From positions 1-64,000 of the forward strand of contig NZ_LMFB01000015.1 in assembly GCF_001426685.1 (NCBI RefSeq): a DNA stretch of 64,000 nt, given 5' to 3'. The position numbers were made by a program, and so were the translations under genes. The stretch is from Rhizobium sp. Root483D2. Its GTDB lineage: Bacteria > Pseudomonadota > Alphaproteobacteria > Rhizobiales > Rhizobiaceae. Each line of letters opens with the position of its first letter. The first letter of the stretch is position 1. Shown here in pieces: positions 37,891 through 46,827 of the stretch. Under the pieces are notes generated by a model, which searched no databases, was not told the origin of the DNA, and saw nothing but the letters and a program-made list of their open reading frames with translations.

Positions 37891-38065
37891 GTGAGGCCGG
37901 CCCTCTCTCTTGCGGGGAAGATTGGAACTCGTTTCTCCGAAACGAAGCCCTTCTCTAACCCGCCCCCCACAAAGGCGCGGCATTGTATATCCGGAACAAA
38001 GATCGTCGGGGAGCATTCGCTCCTGCTGCGATTCTATTTGTTCGCGTTTCTATTTCGCATATGCG

Positions 38066-38093
38066 ATGGCCCTGCCATAAACGGCAGGGCCAT
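38066..38093 (-). terminator. Hairpin at the 3' end of leuC
   Basis: A perfect 11-bp inverted repeat (ATGGCCCTGCC with its complement, loop of six) starts five bases after the leuC stop. No T run follows on the minus strand, so it may be a weak terminator or a 3'-end stabiliser. Confidence 0.5.
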
Positions 38094-38097
38094 ACGC

Positions 38098-39507
38098 TCA
38101 TTTCCAGTCGCGGATATCGACGAAATGGCCCGAGACCGCCGCCGCAGCAGCCATCGCCGGCGAGACGAGGTGTGTACGGCCCTTGAAGCCCTGGCGGCCT
38201 TCGAAGTTGCGGTTGGAGGTGGAGGCGCAGCGTTCGCCGGGCTTCAGGCGGTCGTCGTTCATGGCGAGACACATGGAGCACCCGGGCTCGCGCCAGTCGA
38301 AACCGGCTGCCTTGAAGATCACGTCGAGACCTTCGGCCTCCGCCTGTTCCTTGACGAGGCCGGAGCCGGGAACGATCATCGCCGAAACCGTCGAGGCAAC
38401 GGTCCTGCCTTCGACGACCTTGGCGACTTCGCGCAGGTCCTCGATGCGGCCATTGGTGCAGGAGCCGATGAAGACGCGGTCGATCGAGATATCGGTGATC
38501 TTCGTGCCCGGCTTCAGGCCCATATAATCGAGCGCGCGCCACTTGGAGGTGCGCTTGTTTTCGTCGGCGATTTCGTCCGGGTTCGGCACGATGCCCTGAA
38601 CGGAAATGACGTCTTCCGGCGAGGACCCCCAGGACACGATCGGCGGCAGGTCGGCGGCATTCAAAACGACGACGCGGTCATAATGCGCGCCTTCGTCGGT
38701 CTGCAGCGTCTTCCAGTAGGCGATGGCCTTTTCGAGATCCTCGCCCTTCGGCGCGCGCGGTTTTCCCTTGATATATTCAAAAGTCTTTTCGTCCGGCGCG
38801 ATCAGGCCGGCACGGGCGCCGCCTTCGATCGTCATGTTGCAGACCGTCATGCGGCCTTCCATCGACAGCGCGCGGATGGCTTCGCCGGCAAATTCGATGA
38901 CGCTGCCGGTGCCGCCGGCCGTGCCGATCTCGCCGATGATCGCAAGAATGATATCCTTGGCGGTGACATGTTCCGGCAGAACGCCATCGACACGCACCAG
39001 CATGTTCTTGGCCTTCTTCTGGATCAGCGTCTGGGTGGCGAGCACGTGCTCGACCTCGGACGTGCCGATACCATGCGCCAGCGCGCCGAAAGCGCCGTGC
39101 GTGGACGTATGGCTATCGCCGCAGACGATGGTCATGCCCGGCAGCGTAAAGCCCTGTTCCGGCCCGACAATGTGGACGATGCCCTGGCGGATATCGCTGG
39201 CCGAATAATATTCGACGCCGAAATCGGCCGCATTCTGGGCGAGCGCCTCGACTTGGATGCGGCTTTCCTCGTTCTTGATGCCGAGATGGCGATCCGGCGA
39301 GGTCGGCACATTGTGATCGACGACGGCAAGCGTCTTCTGCGGAGCCCGGACCTGACGGTTCGTCAAGCGAAGGCCTTCGAACGCCTGCGGGCTCGTCACT
39401 TCGTGGACGAGATGGCGATCGATATAGAGAAGACAGGTTCCGTCATCCTGCTGATCGACCAGATGGTCGTCCCAGATCTTGTCGTAGAGGGTACGCGGTG
39501 CGCTCAT
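38098..39507 (-). CDS. leuC: 3-isopropylmalate dehydratase large subunit LeuC
   Basis: 469 residues. It starts [15 protein letters not shown]. The 4Fe-4S cluster ligands are in FIGSCTNGR and [40 protein letters not shown] is the substrate and cluster region. With LeuD (not in the window) it isomerises 2- to 3-isopropylmalate in leucine synthesis. An in-frame upstream ATG (39537) would add ten residues lying in a triple repeat; ATG 39507 matches the family. Confidence 0.96.
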   Translation of the reverse strand: MSAPRTLYDKIWDDHLVDQQDDGTCLLYIDRHLVHEVTSPQAFEGLRLTNRQVRAPQKTLAVVDHNVPTSPDRHLGIKNEESRIQVEALAQNAADFGVEYYSASDIRQGIVHIVGPEQGFTLPGMTIVCGDSHTSTHGAFGALAHGIGTSEVEHVLATQTLIQKKAKNMLVRVDGVLPEHVTAKDIILAIIGEIGTAGGTGSVIEFAGEAIRALSMEGRMTVCNMTIEGGARAGLIAPDEKTFEYIKGKPRAPKGEDLEKAIAYWKTLQTDEGAHYDRVVVLNAADLPPIVSWGSSPEDVISVQGIVPNPDEIADENKRTSKWRALDYMGLKPGTKITDISIDRVFIGSCTNGRIEDLREVAKVVEGRTVASTVSAMIVPGSGLVKEQAEAEGLDVIFKAAGFDWREPGCSMCLAMNDDRLKPGERCASTSNRNFEGRQGFKGRTHLVSPAMAAAAAVSGHFVDIRDWK

Positions 39508-39944
39508 GGCTGTGCATCCATTGTGAAGTTTGGGCATTGTGAAGAAGTTCGGGCATTGTGAAAAAGGAAAATTCCGGCGAAGGCGCCGGTCACCCGGCCG
39601 GGTCAAGCCCCGGCGGTCAGATCAGCCGGCTGCTCAACGCGCCGGAAACGCACGCAAAAAACCGTGCCGGCAGACGCTTGTGGTCCTGCAGCACGACGAT
39701 TTTCTGCTCGTAACATCCGAATTTGGATTCCATAAGCGGGATATAGCAATATTTTGACGGTTCGGCAATTGGACAGATGAACGGGGTCATGCCGCGCCAT
39801 CTCCCCCTTCTCCCCAGCGGGGAGACGTGCCGAACACAGTGAGGCGATGAGGGGGTCCTCCCACGAAATCGGAGCGTGCCGCCCCCTCATCCGCCCTTCG
39901 GGCACCTTCTCCCCGCCGGGGAGAAGAGGGTTGCAGCGGTCAAC
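39508..39944. other. Intergenic region upstream of leuC: triple leader repeat and a RIME-like repeat
   Basis: 437 bases. Directly before leuC are three direct copies of CATTGTGAA (39519-39527, 39535-39543, 39554-39562), transcribed as TTCACAATG in the leuC leader. Further on lies a family B palindromic repeat (39800-39931), annotated separately. I see no reading frame of protein character. The leuC promoter is probably between 39565 and 39795 but I cannot place it. Confidence 0.5.
39800..39931. repeat. Rhizobial palindromic intergenic repeat, family B (RIME-like), copy 2
   Basis: Contains CTCCCCCTTCTCCCCAGCGGGGAGA, a central GATGAGGGGG ... CCCCCTCATCCGCCC pair, and CACCTTCTCCCCGCCGGGGAGAA. 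The blocks match 35595-35723 and 56727-56909 in order. It separates leuC from the amino-acid transporter genes. Confidence 0.78.
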
Positions 39945-40760
39945 CTATGCTCTCTGCCCTTTCCGTAACCTTTGCTCCAGCCGGCGCAAACCGAGCGACA
40001 GGCCGACCGTCAGGATCAGATAAATATACGCCACGATCGAATAGGTTTCGAAGAAGCGGAACGAGCCGGATGCGTAGATCTTGCCTGCCTGGGTGATATC
40101 GGCGACGCCGAGGACGGAGACCAGGGAGCTATCCTTGACCATTGCCACGAAATCATTGCCGAGCGGCGGCAGGATGATGCGGATGGCCTGGGGGAAGACG
40201 ACCAGCCGGAAGCGTTGATAGCGCGACAGGCCGAGCGCCTTGGCCGCCTCGATCTGCCCCTTGTCGACCGACAGGATGCCGGCGCGGAACACTTCGGCAA
40301 TGAAGGCGGAATAGCCGATCGACAGCGCGATGATCGCCCGCCACATCAAGGAGAGGTCGCGCACCACCATGGGCTCCATCGCACCGGCGGAAATCAGCGG
40401 CGAGAGGAAAAAATTGATGGCGGCGACCAAGGCGGGGGCGCCGGCAAAGGCGATGTAGAACAGCAGAACCAGGATCGGGATGCCGCGGATCACCTCGGTG
40501 TAGAAACGGGCGATCTGGCGCAGCGTTGCCCGGTCCGACAGCGCCATCAGCGCGATGGCGAGCCCAAGCGCCGTGGCGAAGAAAAAGCCGCACAAAGTGA
40601 CGAAAATGGTGATGCCGATACCGGTGGAAACAATGGCGAAGACCTGGCGGTACACACCACTGGACATGATCACCACGGCCAGTGCCACGGCGATCACGGC
40701 AAGGGCGACCAGCCACCAGGGATAGTCGCCCTTTTGAGATGTGTCGTGCGCAGGCGTCAT
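39945..40760 (-). CDS. Polar amino-acid ABC transporter, permease
   Basis: 271 residues with about five or six transmembrane segments. The HisM/HisQ-type EAA loop is clear: EVFRAGILSVDKGQIEAAKALGLSRYQRFRLVVFPQAIRIILPPLGNDFV. It follows the binding-protein gene by ten bases on the same strand. No ATPase or second permease is adjacent, so the ATPase must be encoded elsewhere and the permease may act as a homodimer. Confidence 0.92.
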   Translation of the reverse strand: MTPAHDTSQKGDYPWWLVALAVIAVALAVVIMSSGVYRQVFAIVSTGIGITIFVTLCGFFFATALGLAIALMALSDRATLRQIARFYTEVIRGIPILVLLFYIAFAGAPALVAAINFFLSPLISAGAMEPMVVRDLSLMWRAIIALSIGYSAFIAEVFRAGILSVDKGQIEAAKALGLSRYQRFRLVVFPQAIRIILPPLGNDFVAMVKDSSLVSVLGVADITQAGKIYASGSFRFFETYSIVAYIYLILTVGLSLGLRRLEQRLRKGQRA

Positions 40761-40770
40761 CGGCGGGCGA

Positions 40771-41568
40771 TCATTCGCCCATCTTGTAATCGACGAACCA
40801 TTTCTGGTTCAGCCGGTCGAGCGTGCCATCCGCCTTCAGTGCCGCAATCGCGGCATTGACCGGCGCGACCAGATCCGAGCCTTTCTTGAAGATGAAGCCG
40901 AAATCCTCGGTGCCGAGCGGCCCGCCGACCACCTTCAGGCCACCGGCGGAGGAATCGACATACCCCTTGGCGGCAACGCTGTCAGTCAGCACGACATCGA
41001 CATCACCGGCCTTCAGGGCCTGCACCGTCGCGCCGAATGTCTCGAACAGTTTGACGCGCGGGTTTTGCTCGTTGCCATCAAGCATCTCGTAAACAGCGGT
41101 GTAGAACGGCGAGGTGCCGGGCTGGGCGCCGACCAGGCCGTCTGTGAACGCACCAAATGTCTTGGCATCGGTGAAGCGGGTCTCGTCGCCGCGCACCAGC
41201 ATGAACTGCTGCGAGCGCATGTAGGGATCGGAGAAATCCACCTTCGCCTTGCGCTCGTCTTTGATGGTGATGCCGGTCATGCCGATATCGTATTGACCGT
41301 CGGATACCGATTGGATCATCGCATCCCAGGACGTGTTCTGGATTTCCAGCTTGAAATTCAGCCGCTTGGCGATCTCTTCCATCGCATCATATTCCCAGCC
41401 GATCGCCTTGCCACTCTTCGGATCGACGAATTGCAGCGGCGGATAGGCATTCTCGGTGACCACGGTGACAGTGCGCCCGCCAAGATCCGGCAGACCGGCG
41501 GCCACAGTGCTCAAGGGAGAAAGAACAAGGGCGGTCAGGCCGGCGAGAAGGGTGCGGAGGAAAAACAT
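40771..41568 (-). CDS. Amino-acid ABC transporter, periplasmic binding protein
   Basis: 265 residues with a signal peptide ending near TVAAG. Family 3 solute-binding features: [37 protein letters not shown], then [25 protein letters not shown]. It binds a polar amino acid; the exact one is not evident. It is the first gene of a pair with the permease. Confidence 0.92.
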   Translation of the reverse strand: MFFLRTLLAGLTALVLSPLSTVAAGLPDLGGRTVTVVTENAYPPLQFVDPKSGKAIGWEYDAMEEIAKRLNFKLEIQNTSWDAMIQSVSDGQYDIGMTGITIKDERKAKVDFSDPYMRSQQFMLVRGDETRFTDAKTFGAFTDGLVGAQPGTSPFYTAVYEMLDGNEQNPRVKLFETFGATVQALKAGDVDVVLTDSVAAKGYVDSSAGGLKVVGGPLGTEDFGFIFKKGSDLVAPVNAAIAALKADGTLDRLNQKWFVDYKMGE

Positions 41569-41643
41569 GGGCGGCTCCAGAATTGTGGCGACCGGAACCT
41601 GTCACAGATGCCAGCGGGCTGGCAAGACTATTCGCGGTCCCGT

Positions 41644-41952
41644 TCAATATCTCGGGCTGTAACGCTCCACCCGAATTTCATCGGCGTGCTGACGCATGGT
41701 TACGGTGTCGTACCAGGCTTGCATTTTCAATAGCGTATCCATGCTCACGCCGAATGCTTTTTCGATCCGCAATGCCATTTCAGGCGATAGCGAGGCTTTC
41801 TCGTTTACGAGATCCGAAAGGGTCGCGCGGCGCACGCCAAGCACTTCTGCCGCTCTGAGAACCGATAGACCGAGTTCGTCCAGGATTTCCTCGCGAATGA
41901 ACGCGCCCACATGCGGTGGCGTCATACCGATTTTTTCAACGATTTCAGTCAT
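41644..41952 (-). CDS. higA: HigA-type antitoxin (XRE family)
   Basis: 102 residues. The helix-turn-helix is VLRAAEVLGVRRATLSDLVNEKASLSPEMALRIEKAFG, the HigA form with antitoxin C-terminal tail (WYDTVTMRQHADEI). It neutralises HigB and represses the operon. Its ATG overlaps the higB stop by one base (TGATG), so the two are translationally coupled. Confidence 0.93.
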   Translation of the reverse strand: MTEIVEKIGMTPPHVGAFIREEILDELGLSVLRAAEVLGVRRATLSDLVNEKASLSPEMALRIEKAFGVSMDTLLKMQAWYDTVTMRQHADEIRVERYSPRY

Positions 41953-42236
41953 CAGTGATAGTCCTCCAAGTCCAGACTTCCTATTTCGCCATCTTCAAGC
42001 TCGAACGTGATCCGCCAGTTTCCAGAGGCTGAGATACTCCAAGTTCCCGCGCGGTCCCCGGTCAGGCGATGGATGCGCCAGCCGGGCGGACCGTTTATGC
42101 CGTCAATATCTACAGCTGAAATCAGCATGGCCAGAATATTGCGCACACGGTTGATCAGGTCCGGCCGGATACCCTTCGCATCATCGTCCTCGATGTAGCG
42201 CTTTAATCCCTTGTGTCGGACGGAACGGATTTTCAT
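41952..42236 (-). CDS. higB: HigB-type toxin (RelE superfamily mRNA interferase)
   Basis: 94 residues: IRSVRHKGLKRYIEDDDAKGI, LISAVDIDGINGPPGWRIHRLTGDRAGTWSISASGNWRITFELEDG. This is the graT/HigB-1 form, with toxin first and antitoxin second. It cleaves mRNA on ribosomes. ATG 42236 is supported by the family start; no ribosome-binding site precedes it, and the promoter lies so close that the mRNA may be leaderless. Confidence 0.93.
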   Translation of the reverse strand: MKIRSVRHKGLKRYIEDDDAKGIRPDLINRVRNILAMLISAVDIDGINGPPGWRIHRLTGDRAGTWSISASGNWRITFELEDGEIGSLDLEDYH

Positions 42237-42240
42237 CAGT

Positions 42241-42273
42241 GATAAATGTACGGTAATGCCGTACATTTATCAA
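42241..42273 (-). promoter_or_regulatory. higBA promoter inside a perfect palindromic operator
   Basis: Perfect 13-bp arms (42241-42253 with 42259-42271) around a five-base centre. On the minus strand TTGATA (42273-42268), exactly 17 bases, then TACATT (42250-42245) makes a -35/-10 pair. HigA binding here would cover the whole promoter. Predicted transcription start is around 42238-42239. Confidence 0.8.
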
Positions 42274-42290
42274 GATGGCCAGCCGATCGA

Positions 42291-43115
42291 TCACCGCACC
42301 TTCGTCGCCCAGATCGAAAACGACAGTGGGATACGCGGCAGGCCCGGTGCCTGTTCGAATTGGTCTTCGCCGGTCTCGATCATGGCCGGATAATGCCGCC
42401 AGGTGAGGATTTCGTGTTCGTTGAGGAAATCGAGCGTCATTCCGGCTTTCAGGAGCGCATTGACGGTATCGCTGACCGGATGCAGCCATTCATACATGCG
42501 TTGATGGGTGAGCGGTCTCTCGTCGCCGGTATAGGTATGGGTTTCCTCAAACAATAGCGGCTGATCGGCGGGCGTGCGCCAGCCATAGGCAAGCGACAGG
42601 CGGCCGTTCTCGGCGCCTTCGTACTGATACATCCTTGGATGACCGTCGAGCAGGTAGAGCCGGCCGCCCGGCCGCAGCAGGGTGGAAACGACACCAGCCC
42701 ATCTGAAAATATCCGGCAGCCAGTGGATGGCGCCCCAGGTGACGAAGACGATATCGTAGGTCCGGTGTTCCAGCGCCTGCGGAGCGTCATAGACCGAGGC
42801 CTCGACGAAGGTTGCCTCGGTCCCTGCCCTCTGCGCAAAATCCCGCGCGGCGGCAATTGCGACCGGGGAAAAATCGAGCCCGGTGACGGAGCGTGCGCCC
42901 AGATGCTTGAGGCTCAGCGTATCGAGCCCGATATGGCATTGCAGGTGGATGATGTCCTTGCCCGCGATATCACCGATCTCGCCGGCTTCCAGCGCATGCA
43001 ACGACGAGCCGCCTGAAAGCACCCGGTCAATGCGGTAGCTGCCGGTCGTATCGGTGGCATGCAGTGACGCCCGGTCGTCCCAGTTCAAAAGGTTTGTCTT
43101 GAGATAATCGTCCAT
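42291..43115 (-). CDS. Class I SAM-dependent methyltransferase
   Basis: 274 residues. Motif I is DIIHLQCHIGLDTLSLKHLGA followed by the acidic VTGLDFSP; IVFVTWGAIHWLPDIFRWAGVV and LLRPGGRLYLLDGHP are motifs II and III. The substrate is unknown; the wide active-site region resembles small-molecule methyltransferases. ATG 43115 chosen because the upstream frame reads into the rplS terminator. Confidence 0.88.
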   Translation of the reverse strand: MDDYLKTNLLNWDDRASLHATDTTGSYRIDRVLSGGSSLHALEAGEIGDIAGKDIIHLQCHIGLDTLSLKHLGARSVTGLDFSPVAIAAARDFAQRAGTEATFVEASVYDAPQALEHRTYDIVFVTWGAIHWLPDIFRWAGVVSTLLRPGGRLYLLDGHPRMYQYEGAENGRLSLAYGWRTPADQPLLFEETHTYTGDERPLTHQRMYEWLHPVSDTVNALLKAGMTLDFLNEHEILTWRHYPAMIETGEDQFEQAPGLPRIPLSFSIWATKVR

Positions 43116-43130
43116 TCCCGTTCCCCCAAA

Positions 43131-43157
43131 GAAAAAGGCGGCCCGAAGACCGCCTTT
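43131..43157 (-). terminator. Intrinsic terminator of rplS
   Basis: On the minus strand AAAGGCGG pairs with CCGCCTTT and is followed by T-rich sequence. It lies 34 bases past the rplS stop and just before the methyltransferase start. Confidence 0.85.
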
Positions 43158-43190
43158 CAAAAATGTCTGACAATCCCAATGGATTGAAGC

Positions 43191-43754
43191 TTATTCTGCT
43201 GCCGGCTCGGCGGCGGTGGCAGCAGCTGCTTCTTCGGCTGCCTTGGCTTCAGCAGCCTTGGCTTCTGCAGCTGCGGCTTCGGCGGCTGCCTTTTCGGCGG
43301 CCAGAGCCTGTGCTGCTGCGACCTTTTCAGCTTCCAGGCGTGCCTTTTCTTCCTGAACGGCGGCGCGTTCGGCGTCGTTCAGCTTGCGGGCGCGAACGCC
43401 GGTATCTTCAACGATACGAGCCGACTTGCCGCGGCGATCGCGCAGGTAGTACAGCTTGGCGCGACGGACCTTACCACGGCGAACGATTTCGACGCCTTCG
43501 ACCATCGGGGAGTAAACCGGGAAAACGCGCTCGACGCCTTCGCCATAGGAAATCTTGCGGACCGTGAAGCTTTCGTTGATGCCGCCGCCGGAGCGGGCAA
43601 TGCAAACGCCTTCATAGGCCTGGATACGGGTACGGGTGCCTTCCGTGACGCGAACGTTGACGCGGACGGTGTCGCCTGCCGAAAATTCCGGAAGCGTGCG
43701 CTTGGCGGCAATCTTGGCGGCCTGTTCGGCTTCCAGCTGCTGGATGATGTTCAT
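43191..43754 (-). CDS. rplS: 50S ribosomal protein L19 with Ala/Glu-rich C-terminal extension
   Basis: 187 residues. Residues 1-120 are standard L19: [73 protein letters not shown]. From about 125 a lysine/glutamate/alanine-rich helical tail continues for ~60 residues, absent from E. coli L19 (115 residues) but common in rhizobia. L19 sits at the 30S-50S interface. It lies on the same strand as trmD-rimM-rpsP but is separated from them by unrelated genes here. Confidence 0.96.
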   Translation of the reverse strand: MNIIQQLEAEQAAKIAAKRTLPEFSAGDTVRVNVRVTEGTRTRIQAYEGVCIARSGGGINESFTVRKISYGEGVERVFPVYSPMVEGVEIVRRGKVRRAKLYYLRDRRGKSARIVEDTGVRARKLNDAERAAVQEEKARLEAEKVAAAQALAAEKAAAEAAAAEAKAAEAKAAEEAAAATAAEPAAE

Positions 43755-44060
43755 GGGTCTAACCTTCTCAAGTTCTTCTGCAACAGCCAGAGCGCTCGAT
43801 CGACCCGTTGGACCAGACCTCGCAAGAGGTGCCTCAGGGTTTTGCTTCTCACCGAAGAGAAACAGGAGCGAATTCACCATTCTTTGTTTTCGGCTGACGG
43901 GATTTTTCCCGAACCGGTCGGGCGAATACACCAAAGCGTAGCGTTTGTCATCCCCGCACGGTAAAAATTCTCCCTGCCGCAAGCCGGCGAAGGATGATTT
44001 CAGCGTCTTGCCGCCGGTAAACCTGCGCGCTATGCCGGATTCTACCGCTGGAGGAGCGCC
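43755..44060. other. Divergent intergenic region rplS / TauE gene
   Basis: 306 bases containing the rplS leader and promoter and, at the right end, the GGAGGAG ribosome-binding site of the TauE-like gene. A frame open across it upstream of rplS is not coding in character. I see no clear ribosomal-protein binding hairpin or consensus promoter. Confidence 0.4.
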
Positions 44061-44807
44061 ATGTCCATATCCACTGCCATCCTGCTCTTCATGGCAGGCT
44101 TCCTGTCGAGCGCCGTCAATGCGGTGGCCGGCGGCGGCACCTTTCTGACATTCGGCGCCATGACGCTGGCCGGACTGCCGCCGATCGTTGCCAATGCCAC
44201 CTCCTCCATAGTCCAGTTTCCAGGCTATGTTACATCCGCACTCGCCTATTCAAAAGAAATCTGGGCGGACCGGCGCGAGGCCGCCATTCTGGGCGTGCTA
44301 TCGCTGATCGGCGGCCTTGCTGGGGCGCTGATCCTTCTGTCGCTGTCCAATCCGTCCTTCCGGGCGCTGGTCCCCTGGCTCCTGATCGCCGCGACGGTGA
44401 TCTTCGCCGCAGGTCCGCTGCTGCGGCCGAAAACGGCGGCAGACGGCGCCCCGGCCGGTCCGCTCGGCCTTTTCGGCCAGTTTGCCACCGCCATCTATGG
44501 CGGCTTCTTCGGCGCCGGCATGGGCATCATGATGCTGGCCGTGCTTGGCCTGTCCAAGGGCGGCGATTATCACCGGCTGAACGCGCTGAAGAATTTCCTC
44601 GCCATGGTGATCGCCGGTGTCGCGATCGTCGTCTTTGCCGGCGGCAATGTCGTCGGCTGGCTGCAGGCCGCCGTGATGATCCCAGGTGGTGCACTTGGCG
44701 GTTATGCCGGCGTCTGGCTGGCCCGCCGCGTGCCGCAGGCGCTGATCCGGGGATTGGTGGTCGCTGTCGGACTGTTGCTGGCGGTCTATTATTTCATCAC
44801 GGGGTAG
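44061..44807 (+). CDS. TauE/SafE-family membrane permease
   Basis: 248 residues with about eight transmembrane segments in two repeats. Each repeat has the family hairpin: [30 protein letters not shown] and [32 protein letters not shown]. Members export or import sulfite, sulfoacetate and other small anions; the substrate is not evident. Converges with the tetR gene, 17 bases apart. Confidence 0.9.
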   Translation: MSISTAILLFMAGFLSSAVNAVAGGGTFLTFGAMTLAGLPPIVANATSSIVQFPGYVTSALAYSKEIWADRREAAILGVLSLIGGLAGALILLSLSNPSFRALVPWLLIAATVIFAAGPLLRPKTAADGAPAGPLGLFGQFATAIYGGFFGAGMGIMMLAVLGLSKGGDYHRLNALKNFLAMVIAGVAIVVFAGGNVVGWLQAAVMIPGGALGGYAGVWLARRVPQALIRGLVVAVGLLLAVYYFITG

Positions 44808-44824
44808 GCTCCCGGCATCCGCGT

Positions 44825-45415
44825 CTACTTTAACCGCAGAGCATCCAGCAGGGTGCGAAACCCCGCCACCGCACGCTGAGAGGTTTGCTGCGGGTCGTCG
44901 GAATTGGCGATCCACAGCGCGGCATGGCTGCTGGCGCCATTGATCAGGCGCGCCGTCACTTCCTCATCGACATCGATGATGACGCCATCCTGCTTAAGTT
45001 CGCGCAGACTTTGCTTGAGAGCGGCGATACAGCCGTTGGTGGTCGGCCATTGCGAGATATCGCCGAGCACGGCCGGGCCGTCGCGGAACATGATGCGCTG
45101 GATTTCCGGCTCCAGCGCCATCTCGATATAGGTCGAGCACTCATCGACAAACCCCTGCCAGCGTGTCGCGGATACAGAGGAGACCTGATGCAGGCGCTCC
45201 GTCATTTCCGCATCGATTTCCCCGATCACCGCCTGCAGCAATCCCTTTTTGTCGCCGAAATGGTGGTAGAGCGCACCGCGCGTCAGGCCCGCCTCTGCGG
45301 TGAAATCATCCATCGAGGATTGCGCATAGCCGATTGTGCCAAAGGCGTGGCGCGCTGCCGCCACGAGCTTGGCGCGCGTTTCTGCGATCATTTCCGGGCG
45401 GGGCTTCTTGACCAC
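44825..45415 (-). CDS. TetR-family transcriptional regulator
   Basis: 196 residues. The N-terminal helix-turn-helix is FGTIGYAQSSMDDFTAEAGLTRGALYHHFGDKKGLLQAVI, an almost ideal TetR motif. The start is GTG 45415, with AGGAG five bases upstream. It is divergent from an MFS transporter across four palindromic half-sites and presumably represses it. Inducer unknown. Confidence 0.93.
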   Translation of the reverse strand: MVKKPRPEMIAETRAKLVAAARHAFGTIGYAQSSMDDFTAEAGLTRGALYHHFGDKKGLLQAVIGEIDAEMTERLHQVSSVSATRWQGFVDECSTYIEMALEPEIQRIMFRDGPAVLGDISQWPTTNGCIAALKQSLRELKQDGVIIDVDEEVTARLINGASSHAALWIANSDDPQQTSQRAVAGFRTLLDALRLK

Positions 45416-45429
45416 AAAAACTCCTGGTT

Positions 45430-45521
45430 ACATACGCGGCGTATTTATTTTTACATACGGCGCGTATTTTAGTTGACATACGCGAGGTATGCAACCACGT
45501 TAAGACATACGCCACGTATGT
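45430..45521. promoter_or_regulatory. Four tandem TetR operator palindromes
   Basis: Four copies of an ACATACGnnnCGTATGT-like palindrome start at 45430, 45453, 45476 and 45505 (spacing 23, 23, 29). The fourth is perfect: ACATACG / CGTATGT around a central three bases. TTGACA (45473-45478), a probable -35 of the MFS gene, overlaps the third copy. The -10 is not obvious. Confidence 0.8.
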
Positions 45522-45556
45522 AAGTGGTTCACCGGACGATTTCAGGAGCCTTTCCA

Positions 45557-46780
45557 ATGTCCAACCCCTACAAGGAAATATTCAGCGTTCCCGGCGCAAA
45601 GAGCTTTTCCGCAGCCGGCTTTTTCGCCCGCTTGCCGATTGCCATGGCGCCGATCGGCATCGTTGCCATGCTGTCGCAGACGCGCGACGAATATTGGATT
45701 GCCGGCGCGGTTTCGGCCATTTTCGCGCTGACCAACGCACTGATTGCGCCGCAGATATCGCGCCTGGTGGACCGTTTCGGGCAAACCGCCATCATCGTAC
45801 CCGCAACATGCGTGTCGGTCATCGCCTTCGCCCTACTCATCCTTTCGGCCAACCAGAACTGGCCGGAATGGACGCTGTTTGCCGCAGCCCTCCTTGCCGC
45901 CGCCATGCCCAGCATGCCGGCCATGCTGCGGGCGCGCTGGACCGAGCTCTTTCGCGACCGGCCGGAGTTGAACACTGCCTTTGCGTTCGAATCCGCAGCC
46001 GACGAACTGGTCTATATTGCCGGCGCTTCGCTCTCTGTCGGGCTGGCGGTCTCGCTCTTTCCGGAAGCCGGCATGCTGATCTCGACGATTTTCCTCGCCG
46101 TCGGCACCGCCGCTTTCGCCCTGCAGAAATCAACCGAACCGGCCGTGCGGCCGGCTATCGCCGGAGCGGTCCGGACATCGGCCATCCGCCTGCGCCCAGT
46201 GCAGATCATCACGCTGGCGCTGATCTTCGTCGGCTCAATGTTTGCGACCGCCGAGGTCACCACTGTGGCCATGACCAAGGAACTCGGCCAACCCGGCGCG
46301 GCCAGCTTCGTCATCGGGGTCTATGCGATCGGTTCTTTCGTCCTCGGCCTTGTCCTTGGCGCGCTGAACCTGCGCACGCCACTGCACAAGCAATTGCTGA
46401 TCGCCGTCAGCACGCTGGCGGTGACCGCGCTGCCGCTGCTGATCGCCGATACGGTTCCGTTTCTTGCTCTTGCCGTCTTCGTCAGCGGCATCGCCATCTC
46501 GCCCACGTTCATCACGGCCTTTGGCCTGATCGAGCGCCGGGTGCCGGAATCGATGCTGACCGAAGGTGTCACCTGGGTCACGACCGGCATTGGCATCGGC
46601 ATGGCGCTCGGCGCCTTTCTGGCCGGTTGGGTGGTCGATACTTTCGGTGCTGAGAATGGCTTCTGGCTTTCGGTGGCCGCCGGCGCTGCAGTGGTCGTCA
46701 CCATCGCGCTGGGCCAGAAGACGCTTTCCGGCGGCAGGCCGGAAACCACGGGCTGCGCGCTGCCGCAGGCTGCCGAATAA
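45557..46780 (+). CDS. MFS transporter, 12-TM
   Basis: 407 residues with about 12 transmembrane helices. The GADS-like early loop ISRLVDRFGQTAIIVPA corresponds to motif A. Probably an efflux carrier induced through the divergent TetR protein. ATG 45557 has AGGAG about nine bases upstream; an in-frame upstream start at 45524 lies inside the leader. Substrate unknown. Confidence 0.9.
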   Translation: MSNPYKEIFSVPGAKSFSAAGFFARLPIAMAPIGIVAMLSQTRDEYWIAGAVSAIFALTNALIAPQISRLVDRFGQTAIIVPATCVSVIAFALLILSANQNWPEWTLFAAALLAAAMPSMPAMLRARWTELFRDRPELNTAFAFESAADELVYIAGASLSVGLAVSLFPEAGMLISTIFLAVGTAAFALQKSTEPAVRPAIAGAVRTSAIRLRPVQIITLALIFVGSMFATAEVTTVAMTKELGQPGAASFVIGVYAIGSFVLGLVLGALNLRTPLHKQLLIAVSTLAVTALPLLIADTVPFLALAVFVSGIAISPTFITAFGLIERRVPESMLTEGVTWVTTGIGIGMALGAFLAGWVVDTFGAENGFWLSVAAGAAVVVTIALGQKTLSGGRPETTGCALPQAAE

Positions 46781-46790
46781 GATAGGAAAG

Positions 46791-46820
46791 ACCATGGCGC
46801 GCCCTCAAGTGCGCCATGGT
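46791..46820. terminator. Shared hairpin between convergent MFS and GGDEF genes
   Basis: A perfect 10-bp inverted repeat (ACCATGGCGC with its complement, ten-base loop) sits between the two convergent stop codons. Short T-rich stretches follow on both strands, so it may act in both directions, weakly. Confidence 0.6.
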
Positions 46821-46827
46821 TTACCGG

